Shown here: piece by piece, positions 24,500 through 37,539 of the stretch
How positions within the stretch are numbered: the stretch's first letter is position 1
Layout: each line of letters opens with the position of its first letter
From: Callaeas wilsoni
Lineage: Eukaryota; Chordata; Aves; Passeriformes; Callaeidae
Length of the DNA stretch: 64,000 nucleotides
Direction: 5' to 3'
NCBI GenBank assembly: GCA_013398955.1
Contig: VWPU01012687.1
Span: 62,001 to 126,000, forward strand
Made by a program: the position numbers and the translations under genes
Notes under the pieces: generated by a model
Databases searched by the model: none
What the model saw: the letters and a program-made list of their open reading frames with translations, nothing else
What the model was told of the DNA's origin: nothing

Positions 24500-24700
24500 C
24501 ACCCTGTACACAAGGAAGCTTGCTACCCTGGGGGTAGCAGGCAAAGTCTATCTGGCCCGGTCCCTGTGTCGAGTAACGACCAGGAGTGAGTATTTAGACC
24601 AGAGTACAGGAAATCAGATGATCATTCCCTCGGCGAACACTGCCAGTTTGCAGTGGTCGCCAAGGTAGTGAGACCACCTGTGGACACCACCAGGTCAGTC
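24500..24700 (+). ncRNA. Candidate structured RNA or structured element
   Basis: The pairing was read directly. A closing helix pairs CCTGTAC (24503-24509) with GTACAGG (24604-24610). Inside it, a hairpin pairs GCTTGCTACCC (24518-24528) with GGGTAGCAGGC (24532-24542), with loop TGG and one G-U pair. A helix TCTGG (24551-24555) with CCAGA (24599-24603) stacks directly against the closing helix and is capped by CCTG/CAGG and TCG/CGA (24563-24584). Downstream, GGCGAACACTGC (24632-24643) pairs with GCAGTGGTCGCC (24650-24661), one mismatch, loop CAGTTT. ACCTGTGG (24676-24683) pairs with CCACCAGGT (24687-24695) with a bulge. About five CpGs occur, unlike the flanks. The strand is uncertain because most pairs work on either strand. 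No known RNA family is recognised. An alternative is a coding exon: a T-rich acceptor ends at 24471, an open frame starts at ATG 24477, and a GTGAGT donor lies at 24586. Confidence 0.35.
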
Positions 24701-27700
24701 CTCTGTGAACCTGTCTGTTGGCTTTTTGAGCTCACTTCTTCTTTTTGTGGTAAGTTCCCATTCAGCTCTGCATACAATTCAGCTTGTGAGCGAGATGGTT
24801 TAAATGGTGTAAAACAAACGCTATAAATTTCTGCTTTTCACAATGTCACTGAGAGATTTTTGGATGCCACTGAAAAACTTGCATTAATTTTGATGGAAAC
24901 CATAATAGACAACCTGAGAAGGGCATTTGACTGGGAAGACAAGTATGTAACTACTTCAGCAAGCTTTGGTCACGTTGAGATTGTTGTATAGGTGATGCCT
25001 TTCTCTGAGTCTGGCTGGCAATTTTCCAGCATTATAGCAGCCTTCAGAAGCACTAATTGGCATGTGGAGCACAGAGTATGCTTTCAGAAGGACTGAAGGG
25101 TGAATTTCCCACTTTGTCATGTATGAAAGAATTATGGTGAACGAACTCCTATTCCCCAGTGCTGTGAAACACACAGACCACAGAGTAGCTCAAGGCACAA
25201 AGTTTTGGACTGCAGTCTGTAATTTCCTAAAATCTGAACCTTAACCAGAGCTTTTGGTTTAGTTTTACACTCAAAGTGTGGGCCTCTTGCTCCAAGTACT
25301 GTCAACACCCAACCAAGTAAGCAAAGGCAGCAAGGAATTAGGAATCACCCAGCATTTGTAGCACAGTTAATTACTTGTATAACATATAACAGCTTCCTGA
25401 GATCTAGTGAGAGGGCCAAGAGTAGTGACGACGGCAAGGCTCCCTGTAAATCTGGCAGAGTGGAGGAATGCATTCTCCACCCCAGGACTGCTGGAGCAAG
25501 CAGACTTTTATCTGAACTGACGGACGAGATAAAACCAAAGCAACCGGAGGTGCAAAAGTTATATTAAGCACCTGAGGAGGCAACCTGCAGTCCTCTTTGG
25601 GGACAGCCTGTGGCCCTTGCAGTGAAACCAGGGGATCAGCAGTAGAGTGGGGAGTGATGTGTCCCTGGGCTTTATCTCTGTGCCTTGTTGGGAGGGGCCA
25701 TGATGGTCATTCATAGGGGCTTGGAAGCCCTCCTAGAGCTTCAGCTGTGACCTCTGAGACTCCAGCCTCCCACTAAAGTCAAATTATCCAAGTGTTCTAA
25801 AACTCCTGGAAGGGACGAGAAGGCAGTTGGCCAGGCAAGTGAGCACACAGTCATATAAACATCATTGCACTGGAAGACCAGGTTCAAGAAGTGGTTTTTG
25901 GATGTCCTTGACTTAGATGCACCAATTACAAGTGCATGAGGACTAGCAGGAGTAAATTTAAACAAAACAACAACAATAATGACAACAAAAAACAACAACA
26001 ACAAAATTATGAGCTAATATAACAGTGAAAAGTGAGATTAATTATCCTTGTACCAAAAAGTCCCAGGTACTCAAAGGAAAGCACAGCACAAAGGAAGATC
26101 GGTCTCAGAAAAAGGGAGTATATTTTATTAAATAATCACTGTTCTTTCTGCTGAAAGGTAGAATGTATTTTTTCAAAGGGTCCAAAAATTTGCTTTTGCT
26201 GTTATATAGTAGTGAACATTGGGAATAGCTATGGAATGGGAGTTGGTGTTGGCCAGCTGAAGTCTGAAGGCCATTTTTTTTTAGCAGCTAAGGAAAATAA
26301 GTTTTACAGTCCAGGAACAGCTCAACAGTTCCTTCTCTGAAGCATAAAACATTCACAGGAATCAGTGGGGGTCCTGGCTGAGAAGGGAGTGGAATTCATG
26401 GTTGAGCTTGTAGCCCCATGCAACGTTCTGGCATGTAACGTGCTGCAGATCTGCGGCTGGGCAGGCGAGGCCATGGATGGACTTCAGGGTTCACATACAG
26501 ATCCTGAACCATGGGATGCAGTGGTCTGTAGAGACTAATGCTGTTGCACTTGGTCTGGACACGCATTCCCACACTGCCGCCCCATAGATCTGTCCACTGA
26601 AGAGCACTGACTGATGGAAGAGATTAGAGGCGGCTTATAGACTTAAAAATTATTTATCATCCATGCCTGCCCATGGAGGAATGCCCAGATTCCAGGCACA
26701 GCCACAGGTGCTAGCACACTGACCCAAAAGAGGCTGAAGAGCAAATCCACCCACTGCCTGCACGAGGAGGGGATGGAGTCCAACCCACATGCTGCTCTTG
26801 GCATCAAGCCTGCTTACGGGGAGCAATGAGAACTCCCTTCACCTTTAACATCAGACAACCAATAAAAGGCAGTAAACGTTGATTTGGAACGGAGAAAGGA
26901 AACTAAAGAAAAGACAGACTGACAGTGAACACTGAGGGGGCTCACTAGGGTTTATGGAGAGGAATTGCCCCAGCTTCTAGAGAGGTGGAGGGAATTTCAT
27001 GGTACAAAAGGCACCATGGGAACTCCTGCACCGTGCACCCTGTAGGATGCAAGGATGTGGCTGGATTCCAAAAGGAGTTTGCTTTGCGGCTGTCGATGCA
27101 GTCCCTTGATTCACGACTCAGTTTTGTTTCTCTCTTAACTTGTTGTTTGAAACACATGTGCAAACTGGCCGGAGTTTTGCTTTTCATACTGTTCAAGGAT
27201 GATAGGAACACAAAGTGCTGTCTCATGAGTTTTGTCGACTCGATTCCCTTCCAGAAATTTGCTCACATCTGATTTTGTTTCCTCTGCCCACTCTCTGTAG
27301 ACACTGAGTTTCCAGTGTCATTTGCCTCCTACACATGCTCATTAACCCATTTCCCTCCACCTCTGATCCTACAATGCCCATTTTATCCAATTAATGGTAG
27401 GAAATAAGTGGGGGTTTTATGACAAGGGTGTGAAGTTCCGTCTGACACTTTGCATCTTTCCAAAGAACAATGCTTTCTCAATAATTATGTTCAGATGACC
27501 ATTAAGTTGGTGCTGCCACAGTTCTCCCTTCAGTTTTAATGAATATAATAAACAGGAATGAACTTCTGCTATCTGCAGCTGCTGCCATTGTCTGTGAACT
27601 GCACGTTTCTTCAGAGAAGTTTATTTTAGCTTTAAACCCCTTTCAAACAATGTGCAAGAGTGAAAAAAAAAAAAGTTGATGCATTTTTGTCAGCTCTCGC

Positions 27701-28415
27701 CTTTCACAGATGTTTTTGGCATGAGAAATGCTGTAGGACAATTAAAAAGAAGCTTCATTTTCAGAAGTGTTTGGGAAGCAAGACTCCAGTGAAGTCCCAG
27801 GGCTCTGAAAGTGCTCAGAAATTCATCAGCTCTGGGTTGCAAAGTCTCTCCCTGCTTGTATGACCATGCAAATCCCAGAGTAGGAGAGTATTGAGGTAAT
27901 GGAGCACAGGTTTTTCAGTCATATTCAGATAACGAGAAAATCCTGTTCTGATGATATCCTTGTTTGGGAAAAATCTCTTAAGCTTTTTTAAAATATTGGT
28001 CTACCCCAGTAATGCTTTGCACCTAGGACCCTTCAAGCAGGAGTTTAAGAGAATTTTATAATAATTTCCAGCTCTAAGAACAGACTTCTATGAGACAAAG
28101 ACCCCAAGAGTCATGGTACATGGTTCTTGCTCTGAGCACTAACATTGAACTGACAGCATTGCAAATGGACAAATATTTATTCTCATCTCATCAGAACTGA
28201 ATCCTTAGTCTGTGTATTTTGAGCTTTGGGGGTTTTTTATGCAAACAGATTTTTATTTTTTTTAAATTCAAACAGATATACAGAACCATTGCTGCATATA
28301 CTACCTTTAGCCACCATAGACAAGTTAAATTGCTCTTCCCTAAATATTTTATTTCAGATACTGGTATCTGTGGGAGTTCTGAAAAGTTCTGAACACTGGA
28401 AATATTTAGTTTAAA
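24701..28415. other. Anonymous noncoding DNA
   Basis: No exon is recognised. The segment 25.4-27.0 kb is somewhat GC-richer and includes CAATAAAA near 26858, which might be a decayed insertion, but no long terminal repeat boundary or target duplication is visible. Confidence 0.55.
25960..26007. repeat. (CAA)n-like A-rich simple repeat
   Basis: An imperfect run of CAA/AAC units broken by 'taatgac'. It could be the mutated A-rich tail of an old insertion, but no body is recognised beside it. Confidence 0.8.

Positions 28416-28460
<45 letters not shown>
28416..28460. repeat. (ATT)15 microsatellite
   Basis: 45 bp of uninterrupted ATT. On the minus strand it makes a poly-asparagine open frame (28191-28511), which is purely compositional. 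Confidence 0.97.
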
Positions 28461-31400
28461 TACATACAGCTTTTGCAGCATTGTGATTAAGGTTGTTTCA
28501 GCAAGTAACATTTAAAAGCCAAGTTTAGGGACTTATAACTCACTGAAGAAATTCGCCTGGGGCTAAAAGTTGGCTTTGTAAGCAGTTCTGTGGGAGTTAG
28601 CCAACATCTTTGAATTTTTTGGCTTCTCTTGGCTTTGAGTCACAATGTGACTGAAACATGAGTTTCTTATTTTCTCCATTTAAAAACTGATCTGTTGCCT
28701 TCCCATCCTAATATAAGGTAGCCCCAATTGTTAATGCTTGACCTAAAAATAGTTATATGTTTCTTATTCAGGGGCAGAAAAGTGGTGAATTGCAGCCAGC
28801 TTAACTGAATAACCAAATCCACATTGTGCACTGTTACTTAGTATTGTTTCTCATGAAGGTGGCTGACACATCCCTTTGCTTGACAGTTTGTAATACCATT
28901 TCTGCAGGGCTGACCATGAACACTGTTCGGTGTTTTGAGGTTTAATAATTCCCTGAAGGGTCAGCATACATGCATAGTGTTATTTGTCTTGCACATGCAT
29001 GACAGATAAAAATCCAAATGGTTTCACCTCCGAATAAAAATCTTAGGTGATGACTTGACTATTATTTGGTTGATTTGCACAGTTGGTGGTTTGGGGGTTT
29101 TTTCCCCACTTTTATGTCTAATGGCTTAAAAACATTCTGAAGCCTCTTTCCTTTGAGGCTTTTCAAGGGTTATATTAAGACTTGCAACAGGCTGGAGGCA
29201 GATTATTAAATCATTGATTTTTATGAAACACATATTGATATTATATCATGAGCAGGTAGCTGTTCACTGTTGTGCTACGTACATTATTGTAGGGCTGTAC
29301 AATACAGCCAAGTTACCATTGTGATGCTATAATTTGGAAACCTCAGACCTTTTTTTGTTTGGCACTATCATGAAAGCAGGTAGTGATTAGGAATCGATAA
29401 AGTTACTTAATTTCCCTTCATGGAGGTATTTGAAATATCTTTGTGTTTTGATGAGAAGGTGTTCAGAGGAGTATTCAGTCCTCTTGTGGTTACAATGAGA
29501 TTTCAGATTTGCCCAAAAAACCCTGCAGCATCCTCTGCCAGCTTCTACAGCTCTTTTTCTTACGGCTCTCAGACTCACCCCTAGCTCTGCTACAGCAGTA
29601 AGCTTGGGATCAAACAGTCTCCTTTCCAGGAAACCACCAGCTATGTGCTCACAGGACACATCCTCAGTTGTGGCTGTTCTTCAATAGGACCCCATGAAAA
29701 TTGCTTTTGGTTTATGTAAGTTCTGTGATAGTTATCTTAAGGACTCCTGCTCCTATTTATCATGGGCCGAGGTTTTAGTGACTTCCAAAGTGGAAGTCTG
29801 GCATTGGGAAGAAGTCTTTTGCAGGGAGAGCTTGTCTTTAGGGAACAACTTGTCTTTTGTTTGTGCGAACCAGCAGAGATGGGAAAGAGATTTGGAGGAC
29901 ATGGCCGGAGGAGGGGATTAGGAAGGTTGCACTTCCCAAAGAGGAAGATGCCAGGGAAGCTGCTGCAGAAGGAGGTGCTCACTTGGGCCTTCACGAACAG
30001 GTCCAGAAGTTTTAGCCTGTAGTGAGATTGGATGAGCAGTTTTCAAGCCCCAGAGAGAATGCTTCCTACTGCTTTTAGATTTTACTTAAATGAAAATACA
30101 TCCTAAAGATTAATAACCTTTATGCTCTAGCACTATCTATGATATCAAACCCCAGCATTCTAGAAATGATGACCTGTCCTGCCTTCCCCAGCTCCATTTG
30201 CTGACATTGTTGGTAGACATACTCCCAGTTCTCTCTCCCCAAGCTGAAGAACACCAGTCTCCTTCCTTTCTATCTACTTCATTGCCCTTTTTGTATATCC
30301 ACGTCTGTTGGTGCAGGGAGTTGAGGGGAACCAGCCGAGGCAGCTTATGAAAACTTAAATTCATCCTGTGCTGTTTGGTGAAACGTTTACCCATGGCTAT
30401 TTCCTGGGCTTTTAAGAGAAGGCGGGCAGCAGCATTTGGTACCCAGTAATTAAATGCAGTTTGAACTGTGTTGTTTGTGGTAATGTAGTGAAAATATGGC
30501 CCCTGCTGTGACATCTGCAGCCAGACAAGTGACACCACCCGGCCTCTGGTCAAAGCAGTGTTTTCAATTCAGCAAATAACAGCTAAAACACTGTAAAGAC
30601 TTCAGAAAGACAGAGACGAATGAAAGACCAATTCCTGTTATTTCCATAAGATGTTAAACAGGGCTGAAAAATGCATTTTTTCTTTTTCCAGAAAGGTATT
30701 TTATGGACATTTAAAATTCTTTGGGATTTCTTTATGTTATGTTTTTTGAGAGAGAGGATTTTGCTATTCTGTTGAGTAGTTCCAATGTTTACAAAGGGAG
30801 AAGAAGCTTCCTATTGGAAATGAGCAGCTTTAAAAATTTGGAAGTAATTTTTTTGTGGTATATGAGGTCTTCTTCCTAATGTACATGTTGCTTAATTTAA
30901 AAAGCCAGCATAAGCCTTGCACATAACTCACTAAGATGTTAGAAAATGTAATTGAGGCTCACAAGCTAATTTTTATTTTTATCAAGGGGCGATGGTGCCA
31001 CCTCCAAAAGCACAGCTGAGAGTATCTCGGGTTCCTACGCTCCCAAAATGGAGGGCAATGCTGAAAAGTAATAGAGAAATCGTGAATGTTGCAAAAATAT
31101 CGGAGGAAGTGGAATGACCTTCCCCACTGCTCAAACTTAGATGAGTTTCTCCATGAGGGTTTAGAACTGTAAAACAGCTGTAGATGTCTGGCTGAGAATG
31201 GTAATGCAACCAAATGGAAGCCATGCCATGTAGTGAAATCATACATTTGGTAAATGGGAGATCTATAAATAGTTTTTTAAGGCCTAAGAATTATTAAAGT
31301 GGAACTTATACCTGGATATGTGCTCTTTCAAGAGCTCCAGCTGCTCAATAGCTTGTTTTGGACTACAGCACAGAACCAGAGGCAGTACATTTTACAGATG

Positions 31401-31693
31401 TGCTTTCATCCTTTGCAAACACACTACTAGAGGTCATTGAAGAATGGTGCCAGCATACTGCCAGCATGCTGTGTGTTGTAGGTTTCCATATGAGGCTGCT
31501 GCCAAGACAAGACACTCGGTCTGTTGGCTTACAGCATGACTACCTCCCAGGTTCATCCACGGAGGTCTGTGCTCCTCAGTGTGCTGGCAAGGTGGCAGCT
31601 GCCACAGAAACGCCTGTCACCCAGTCAGGTAACAGGCTGACCACTTTTCCTAACATTAATGTTAATGTGCCTCTCTCCCACCCAGAGTATGAT

Positions 31694-31757
31694 GCGGGGC
31701 AGAGCGGTGGTGCTGTCGCGCAGCCGCTACCGTGGAGCACGTTCCAGCATTGTTCGG
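31694..31757. other. Small CpG cluster
   Basis: Eight CpG dinucleotides fall in about 64 bp, including a TCGCGC word, in surroundings that are otherwise CpG-depleted. Such a cluster survives when germline methylation is low or the site is constrained. It is far shorter than a normal CpG island, and no transcription start or exon is visible next to it. Confidence 0.5.
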
Positions 31758-33086
31758 TGCTGAAAGCTGCCTCCAATTAGCCCAGCTGCACCTCCTTATT
31801 AGGAGTGAAGAGCCAGCTGCCAGTCAACGTGATGCTAACCACAGCGTCCTGCCTGCCACCAGCCAGAGAATTTGGTGTGTCCTGGCCACATCAGCTCCGC
31901 AGCCAACTGGAACCCTCTTCCACGAGATTTAACCTCCTCCAGTCTACATCTGCAATGAGGTTTAATTTCCTAAAGGTGTAGAAAGCTGCTAGGATTTAAG
32001 AGGTCTTTAGTCAAATGCTGTTGACGCCAAGGGGTTCTAGGTGCCAGCTGGCACAGAGCTTTTGTAAAGACCCAGTCTGAAGGAGCACTCCAGACTAGAA
32101 GAGCAAAGCACCTCTTAGGGTGCAGTTGCCTATTTACGTTGCAGATTCTCAGACCTTTTTGAAGCCTGACCCTGTGTGCCTGAGGGATATTATTCATGAC
32201 ACCTGTCTGACCTACCAGAAATGGTTGGTGAGCAGCAGAGCTGGGCATGGTCACCCATTGAGCCATTCAGGTTAAACCCGACCTGGACTGTGCACCAGCA
32301 CCACCAGCTCCCTGCCCTTATATTAGTGTCAAATGAAGTCCAGGGAAGCTGAACACTCTGCGCTGAGCAGGGAGCAGGGTCTGGTTGTAGGGCAGGTACA
32401 CCAGTGCTGCTCCAGAGCCGCAGCTGTTGACTCTGGGGCTCTGCACACAGCTGGCTGTGTTCTATTACCCCTGCACAAATTATCAGAGTTATCAGTCAAA
32501 GCTGAAAGGTCCTTTTGCAAACGGAACCTCAGCTCCTACAGCACTCGGTAGCTTTTGTAATGTCAAACTCAGGCCGCTTGGCTGGGTCTCACAAAAGGGG
32601 CCTTGCTCCCTTTGCACATGAGCTGGCTTCCTCCTGGAGCACAGCAAGCAGGGATGCTCCCATCACAGCAAGCACCGACAGCTCCCTCACTGGAAAACTC
32701 ATCTGAAAGCAAGAGCAAAACGCTGCTGGCAGGCACTGCTGGAGGAATAGCTCAGTTGTGCACCTCCACTAGGCATTAGCTGGACCCTTTCAAGGAAATA
32801 GCAGCAGCATTCAATTTATGAGTTCCTTACCTAGAAAGGTCCTGCCACAAGACTGTCCCATAGCCTGGCTTTATCTTCTGCAAGAGCCATGCTAAGTCTC
32901 TGGAGAGGTACTCGGGAGTTCAGCGTCCAGGCAGGGCTCAGCATCCAAATCTACAGCAAGCTGGAAAGCACATGAAACCAAATTACTCAGATTTTCCCAT
33001 CTGTGCACATGTGCTTAGCTGGTTTTAAATTATCAGTGTAAAGGCCTAGTAGCTTCGTAATGTACACACAGAAAGATTCCCACAGA

Positions 33087-33119
33087 TTTTTCCTTTCTTT
33101 TTCCTTTTTTTTTTCTTTT
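33087..33119. repeat. T-rich pyrimidine tract
   Basis: About 33 bp of T with scattered C, and nothing else. An acceptor-like AG follows only at some distance, so no splice site is claimed. Confidence 0.8.
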
Positions 33120-36100
33120 ATTGAAGCCAGCTGAGTAAATTCATAGGAAGTTGTAACAGGACAAGTGAAATGTATACCCACATTCCCTGGGAATCCAAAT
33201 GCCTTTAACACATACTGTATTTCATGTGAAATTTATTTTAGAAGACACCAGAACAGTGTAACTTTTTCATCACTGTGTTTTAAAGCTATCACTTTTGAAT
33301 GAAATAAGGTGACAAGAAAAAAAAGAAAACTTGAAAATCCCAGAACCTGATACCCCTCTCCAGCATTCTAAGAGAAGAGATTAACTTCTCCATTTTTCTG
33401 GGTCACTTTCAAATTTATAACTAATTACAGAATAGCTTTAAAATGCAGCCCAAATTTAAACCACTATGAGTGAGAAGCAGCTGGAATGACACTTAACTGT
33501 GGAGTTGAGTGTTGTCTTGCGCTTATTCTCTATTTTGTCTCAGAAGTTTTTGCAATCCCATATAAGTCAAATGAAAACTACTTCTGGCAGTGGCAGGAAA
33601 GTGATATCTGCGCACCACATGAGCAGGGACCATGCAGGTGGCTGGGGAAGCCCTCTGATAACCTGTGGGGTGATGAAGCCACTGAAGAACAATGTCCATG
33701 CCGATTCCTTGGGCTGAGTAGACCTGCTGTTGGTCTCAGCAGACATGTCCATCTGCATGGTGACACTGGTGAGCAGCCTGGTGGTCAGCAGCAGCTTGCC
33801 AGTCCCAGCGTTGGAGAGGCAAAGGTAGCAGGGCATCCTTCACCCAGTTCCTACCCTGGCTCCACTACCTTTTACATTTAGCCTTACAAAAATCTGGGAG
33901 CCAGACCTCCAGCTCGCTTGAGTCAGGGGCTGATTTATGCTATCTGAGGGATCTGAAGGTCTCCACAGTCAGTTCCTCCTTTGTAAAATAAACTGAGCTG
34001 AGCTTAATGAGATTTTGTGCAATGACTTTGGTGAGCTCTGCATCAGATGGAGTAACATTTAGACCACAGCAGTGAGGGCTGATGCAACTGGACAGGCAAT
34101 CCCTACATGTAGAGATGGGGCAGTGGTCCCTGATGGAAGAAAAAAATGGGAAAAAACAGCGTCTGCTTGGGGCTGGCCCTGCCTGCTCATACAGTTTGTG
34201 ATGGGGGATAAATGGTCAAAAGGGCATGATCCTTCTCCTCTTGAAGTCAATGTGATACCCTGAACCTGGATATGAGTCTGGGTTCTCCAGGAGCAAATAG
34301 TTTTTACATCCATTCTGAAATTAAATGATTCGTTACTCAGCTACATGATAGCTGTGTAAATGTAGATGCCACTTAATACTCCATGAGCTGCTTCTGCAAT
34401 GTTTTGCCCATGAATTTGCTTGCTACTGAGCTGTGGGGAATTCCATGCCTGAATAAAGTCTGCAGGGCTGGTCTTCAGGTGTTTATTTGGTGGGATGGCA
34501 CATTACCAAAAATGCATGTACAACAGAGGCACTTGTCCCTCTTTGTGCAGGCAGCTAGACCTGCTCTTGCTGGGCTCCCAACCCCTTCCTCCACTAACTG
34601 GAGCAGGAATGAACTTTAGCAGAGCTGAGTTCAGGCTTTGAGCCCTGGATCTCTTCAGCAAACATAGCTTTAGTTGACATGTTCAACAAACAGATCTGAC
34701 CCCTTCTCCCACACCTTGTCCTTCATCAATGCTATTGCTTATTATGAAGCCTGATTTTTAAATCAGCCCTGACTTCCAAATGAGTTCAGTCCCTGCATTC
34801 TGACCATCACACACACATCTAGCAAGGATTCCCTGCTGCCTTCTGAAAATAAATACACTTAAATGAAGGGAAGACAAGGCAATGACACAAAGGCTTTAAC
34901 TTACAAAACTATTTCTTTGCAGTAGCTGAGGATCATTTCTGAAGGCTAACATACCTTGTTTGTGATGGCAGTTAAGAGTCCAAGTTGTGGGGATCTGCCC
35001 CACAAATATGTGCTCTGGTGTTGTATGGCTGTGAGTTTCCTCAGAGGCTGAGGGAATTGGTCCTTCAGCTTCCATAGAGGTTCCCATGGTGTGGTTATTC
35101 AGCACAGTGTGAGGTCTCCCTGCATGGCCACGCTCATGGCTATGCATGGAATAAAACTTTGCTGTTTCTTTAATTACGAGTTTTGCTCACTTAGGCAACT
35201 TGTGGTGGTCGTTGGCATCGATTGTGTTCCATGCGTAAGGAAAGGATGAAGATGTGAACCAGGAGCAAGGCTTGCAGTAATGTGATTTTCCAGCAGTACC
35301 ACTCATCTGTTCTCTTTGGCTTTACCCCCATGACAACTCTTTGCACAATGCCCATGCCCTCTTCTTTTCACTCTCACTACTGATTCGGTTTGCTACACTA
35401 TATTCCTGGCTCCAAGATCCATGTGGGACTTTCATCTTGGATGAGGGAGCTCAGCACCAGGCTGGGTCAGAAGAAAACACAGGAAATGGTGCTTTTCTAT
35501 TGGAATTTGCTGACTCAGCAAAGCTAAACAGCCTCAATGAAACGCTTTGATTTCGACATGGTTCTGCTGGAATGTGGTGGACTCACTGCCTTCTCCCCTT
35601 TCATTCCCCTGCTTCACCAGCAGAACTGACAGAACCAGCTCTCCTGGGCTATGAGGTCACGAATCCCAGCCAGCCCCACGGCCCAGATTCAGCTCCTGGA
35701 GCATTATAGAAAGTGTAGACTTTGCTTCTAAATCCCTTGTGAAAGTCCAAAGAGCAAAATCCTGCCTGAGGCTGCCCAGCTCCTCTCCACACTACTCAGG
35801 ATGGGGCCTTTCCCCTCTGACGTGGGCTTGGTCCAGCTTTCAGAGGCTTTGTGCCCTGGAGGGGCAGAGGTTTGGCAGGAGTTGCACGCTGCTCAGTGCC
35901 TGTGGCTCTCACACGGCCGATGTGACAGCCCTAATCACGCTGAGAGTCTGACGGGGGCCTAGACCTCCCCAAAGGGGGGTGACGTGGGTGCAATCAGGGG
36001 ATGCTGGCTCCTTCCTTCCCCCACCTCTTCTCTTACTGATTCCTCAGCCACCCTTGCAAACACTTGTTCCAGAGGTCTTTTTCCTCTCCTCATGGAAATT

Positions 36101-36279
36101 ATGGTGGCTGCAGCCTCTCTCTGTTGGAAGTAAGAAAAGTTTGGGGATTGGAAGCGTGTACCCCTCCTGTCCTCTGCAAGGGAGCCCTGAATCTTGGAAG
36201 AAGTTCCTCTCCCCACTGTCTCCCTAAGCAAGGGGAGAGTGGTAAAATGGTCTAAATGACCTCAGTTTGGTGGCTATTG

Positions 36280-36315
36280 CCCCTTCTTTCTTTTTTTTTT
36301 TCTTTTCTTTCTTTT
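36280..36315. repeat. T-rich pyrimidine tract
   Basis: About 36 bp of CTTT-like units around T11, ending in 'cttttaaag'. It is a low-complexity tract or a decayed CTTT microsatellite. Confidence 0.8.
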
Positions 36316-37460
36316 AAAGAGATCACCCATCATCCCAGTGTCTGAGTGTGCATCCTTGAGAGAAGCCGTCTGGGGTGCCTGCTATCCTACCAAATAGAAG
36401 TACCTGATCATGTGCACCCCAGGAAGAGAGTACTGAATTTTGCTTTTAGAGATTTGCTTTCATGCCATACTTTCATCCCCTTGTCAAATGCTCAGAACTG
36501 AGAAGGTCACAGGGCTTATTATATTGGCTATATGCAGGCAGCATGCAGCCTTCCCAGCAGAGCTCTGTCAGTGCAGTTCAGGCCTGACCATAACTCCCCT
36601 GAGCTAAATCTGTCATTTACGCTTAGTTTTCTATCCATGAAAAATATTTATTGGGGCTTGAGTTAAAGTTGCCAGATGAAGCCTTTGTGTGGTAGTTAAG
36701 GGAGCTTTCTAGGATGCAAACAGAGGTATTCGTCCTAATACTCTCATGGCATTCCATAAAATAAAATCTCTCCTAATACTGCAGAGGAGCTGAAATCCTC
36801 AGGTGCTCCCTGTCTAGCTTAATAACATCATCACTGAGTTTTCTTGGCTTGTCTTCTTCTTGAAGTGAAGCATGCCAAAATGCTAATGACAAGGGATTTT
36901 TAAAGAGTCAGTGATTTGTTATGCTGGAAAATGGATGAGTGTGGAAGACAACGGTTTTGGAAAGCTCATGCAGATTGCCAGCCTCCCTCAAAGTTTTAGC
37001 TGAGACCTTGTAAAAATGGACTGCCAAGGTTATCAGCTCACGGACAATAAACAGTTGAGGAATGCAAGGTTTTGTGGGGAAGATACAGCTCTAAAATATG
37101 TGCTGGGAAGACACTGGAGGAGGTTAGGTTTGGAACCTTCCAAAGATAAGCAGCCATAGCAATATTTATTGTTTACATGTAACTACCATCCTTCTGTCTT
37201 TTACAAGGGAGGAATCATTTTGCAAGAATTTGAAATAAAAAGCTCATACATAGATGGTTCTGATTAGGGACTCACAGAAAATGCTGCACATTTAAGGTTA
37301 CAGCCAAAATCTGGTCCAAACCAAGATAGCCCAGTGTGTTTGTTTCTCTAAGGGTGTTAATCTTTGGTGAACCTTGCTGGGCTGGTAAGTTGTTGCTGCC
37401 TCAGCCATCCACCCCACTGCCCTGGGGAGGTTGTCCTGCCTGGGAAATGAGTCTGCAGAA

Positions 37461-37526
37461 GGGAGGGTCTTCTCCCTCTCCTGCCCCCAGTATGGGAGGG
37501 TCTTCTCCCTCTCCTGCCCCCAGTAT
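37461..37526 (+). repeat. 33-bp tandem duplication carrying a 3' splice-site-like sequence
   Basis: Two identical 33-bp copies lie at 37461-37493 and 37494-37526. Each contains a pyrimidine-rich stretch ending in 'ctctcctgcccccag', a textbook acceptor shape, followed by TAT. After the second copy, 'tatcctgaagaag' runs straight into GTGAGT at 37537, a full-consensus donor. This could define a 13-nt microexon (37524-37536) or a 46-nt exon (37491-37536). Because 33 is a multiple of three, the plus-strand frame 37336-37773 simply repeats an 11-residue Ser/Pro-rich unit. Exact identity of the copies points to a recent duplication. No gene is known here. Confidence 0.9.
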
Positions 37527-37539
37527 CCTGAAGAAGGTG

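Larger units (their letters stand above)
28461..37460. other. Anonymous noncoding DNA with minor tracts
   Basis: Nine kilobases without a recognised exon or named transposon. Frames of 131-140 codons (30137-30553 minus, 31358-31780 plus, 33486-33881 plus) show no motif. Pyrimidine tracts and a CpG cluster are listed separately. Confidence 0.55.

Noticed and set aside
24650..24675. Y RNA resemblance ('aaggtagtgag' preceded by 'ggtcgcc')
   Set aside because: Only about 11 bases match the 5' stem of Y RNAs. The pyrimidine-rich loop and the pairing 3' stem are missing, and no T-run follows at the right distance.
25380..27000. Possible LTR or endogenous retrovirus remnant (GC-richer with a CAATAAAA word)
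   Set aside because: No paired terminal repeats, primer-binding site, polypurine tract or viral gene similarity could be seen.
28191..28511. Poly-asparagine frame
   Set aside because: It is a translation of the ATT microsatellite.
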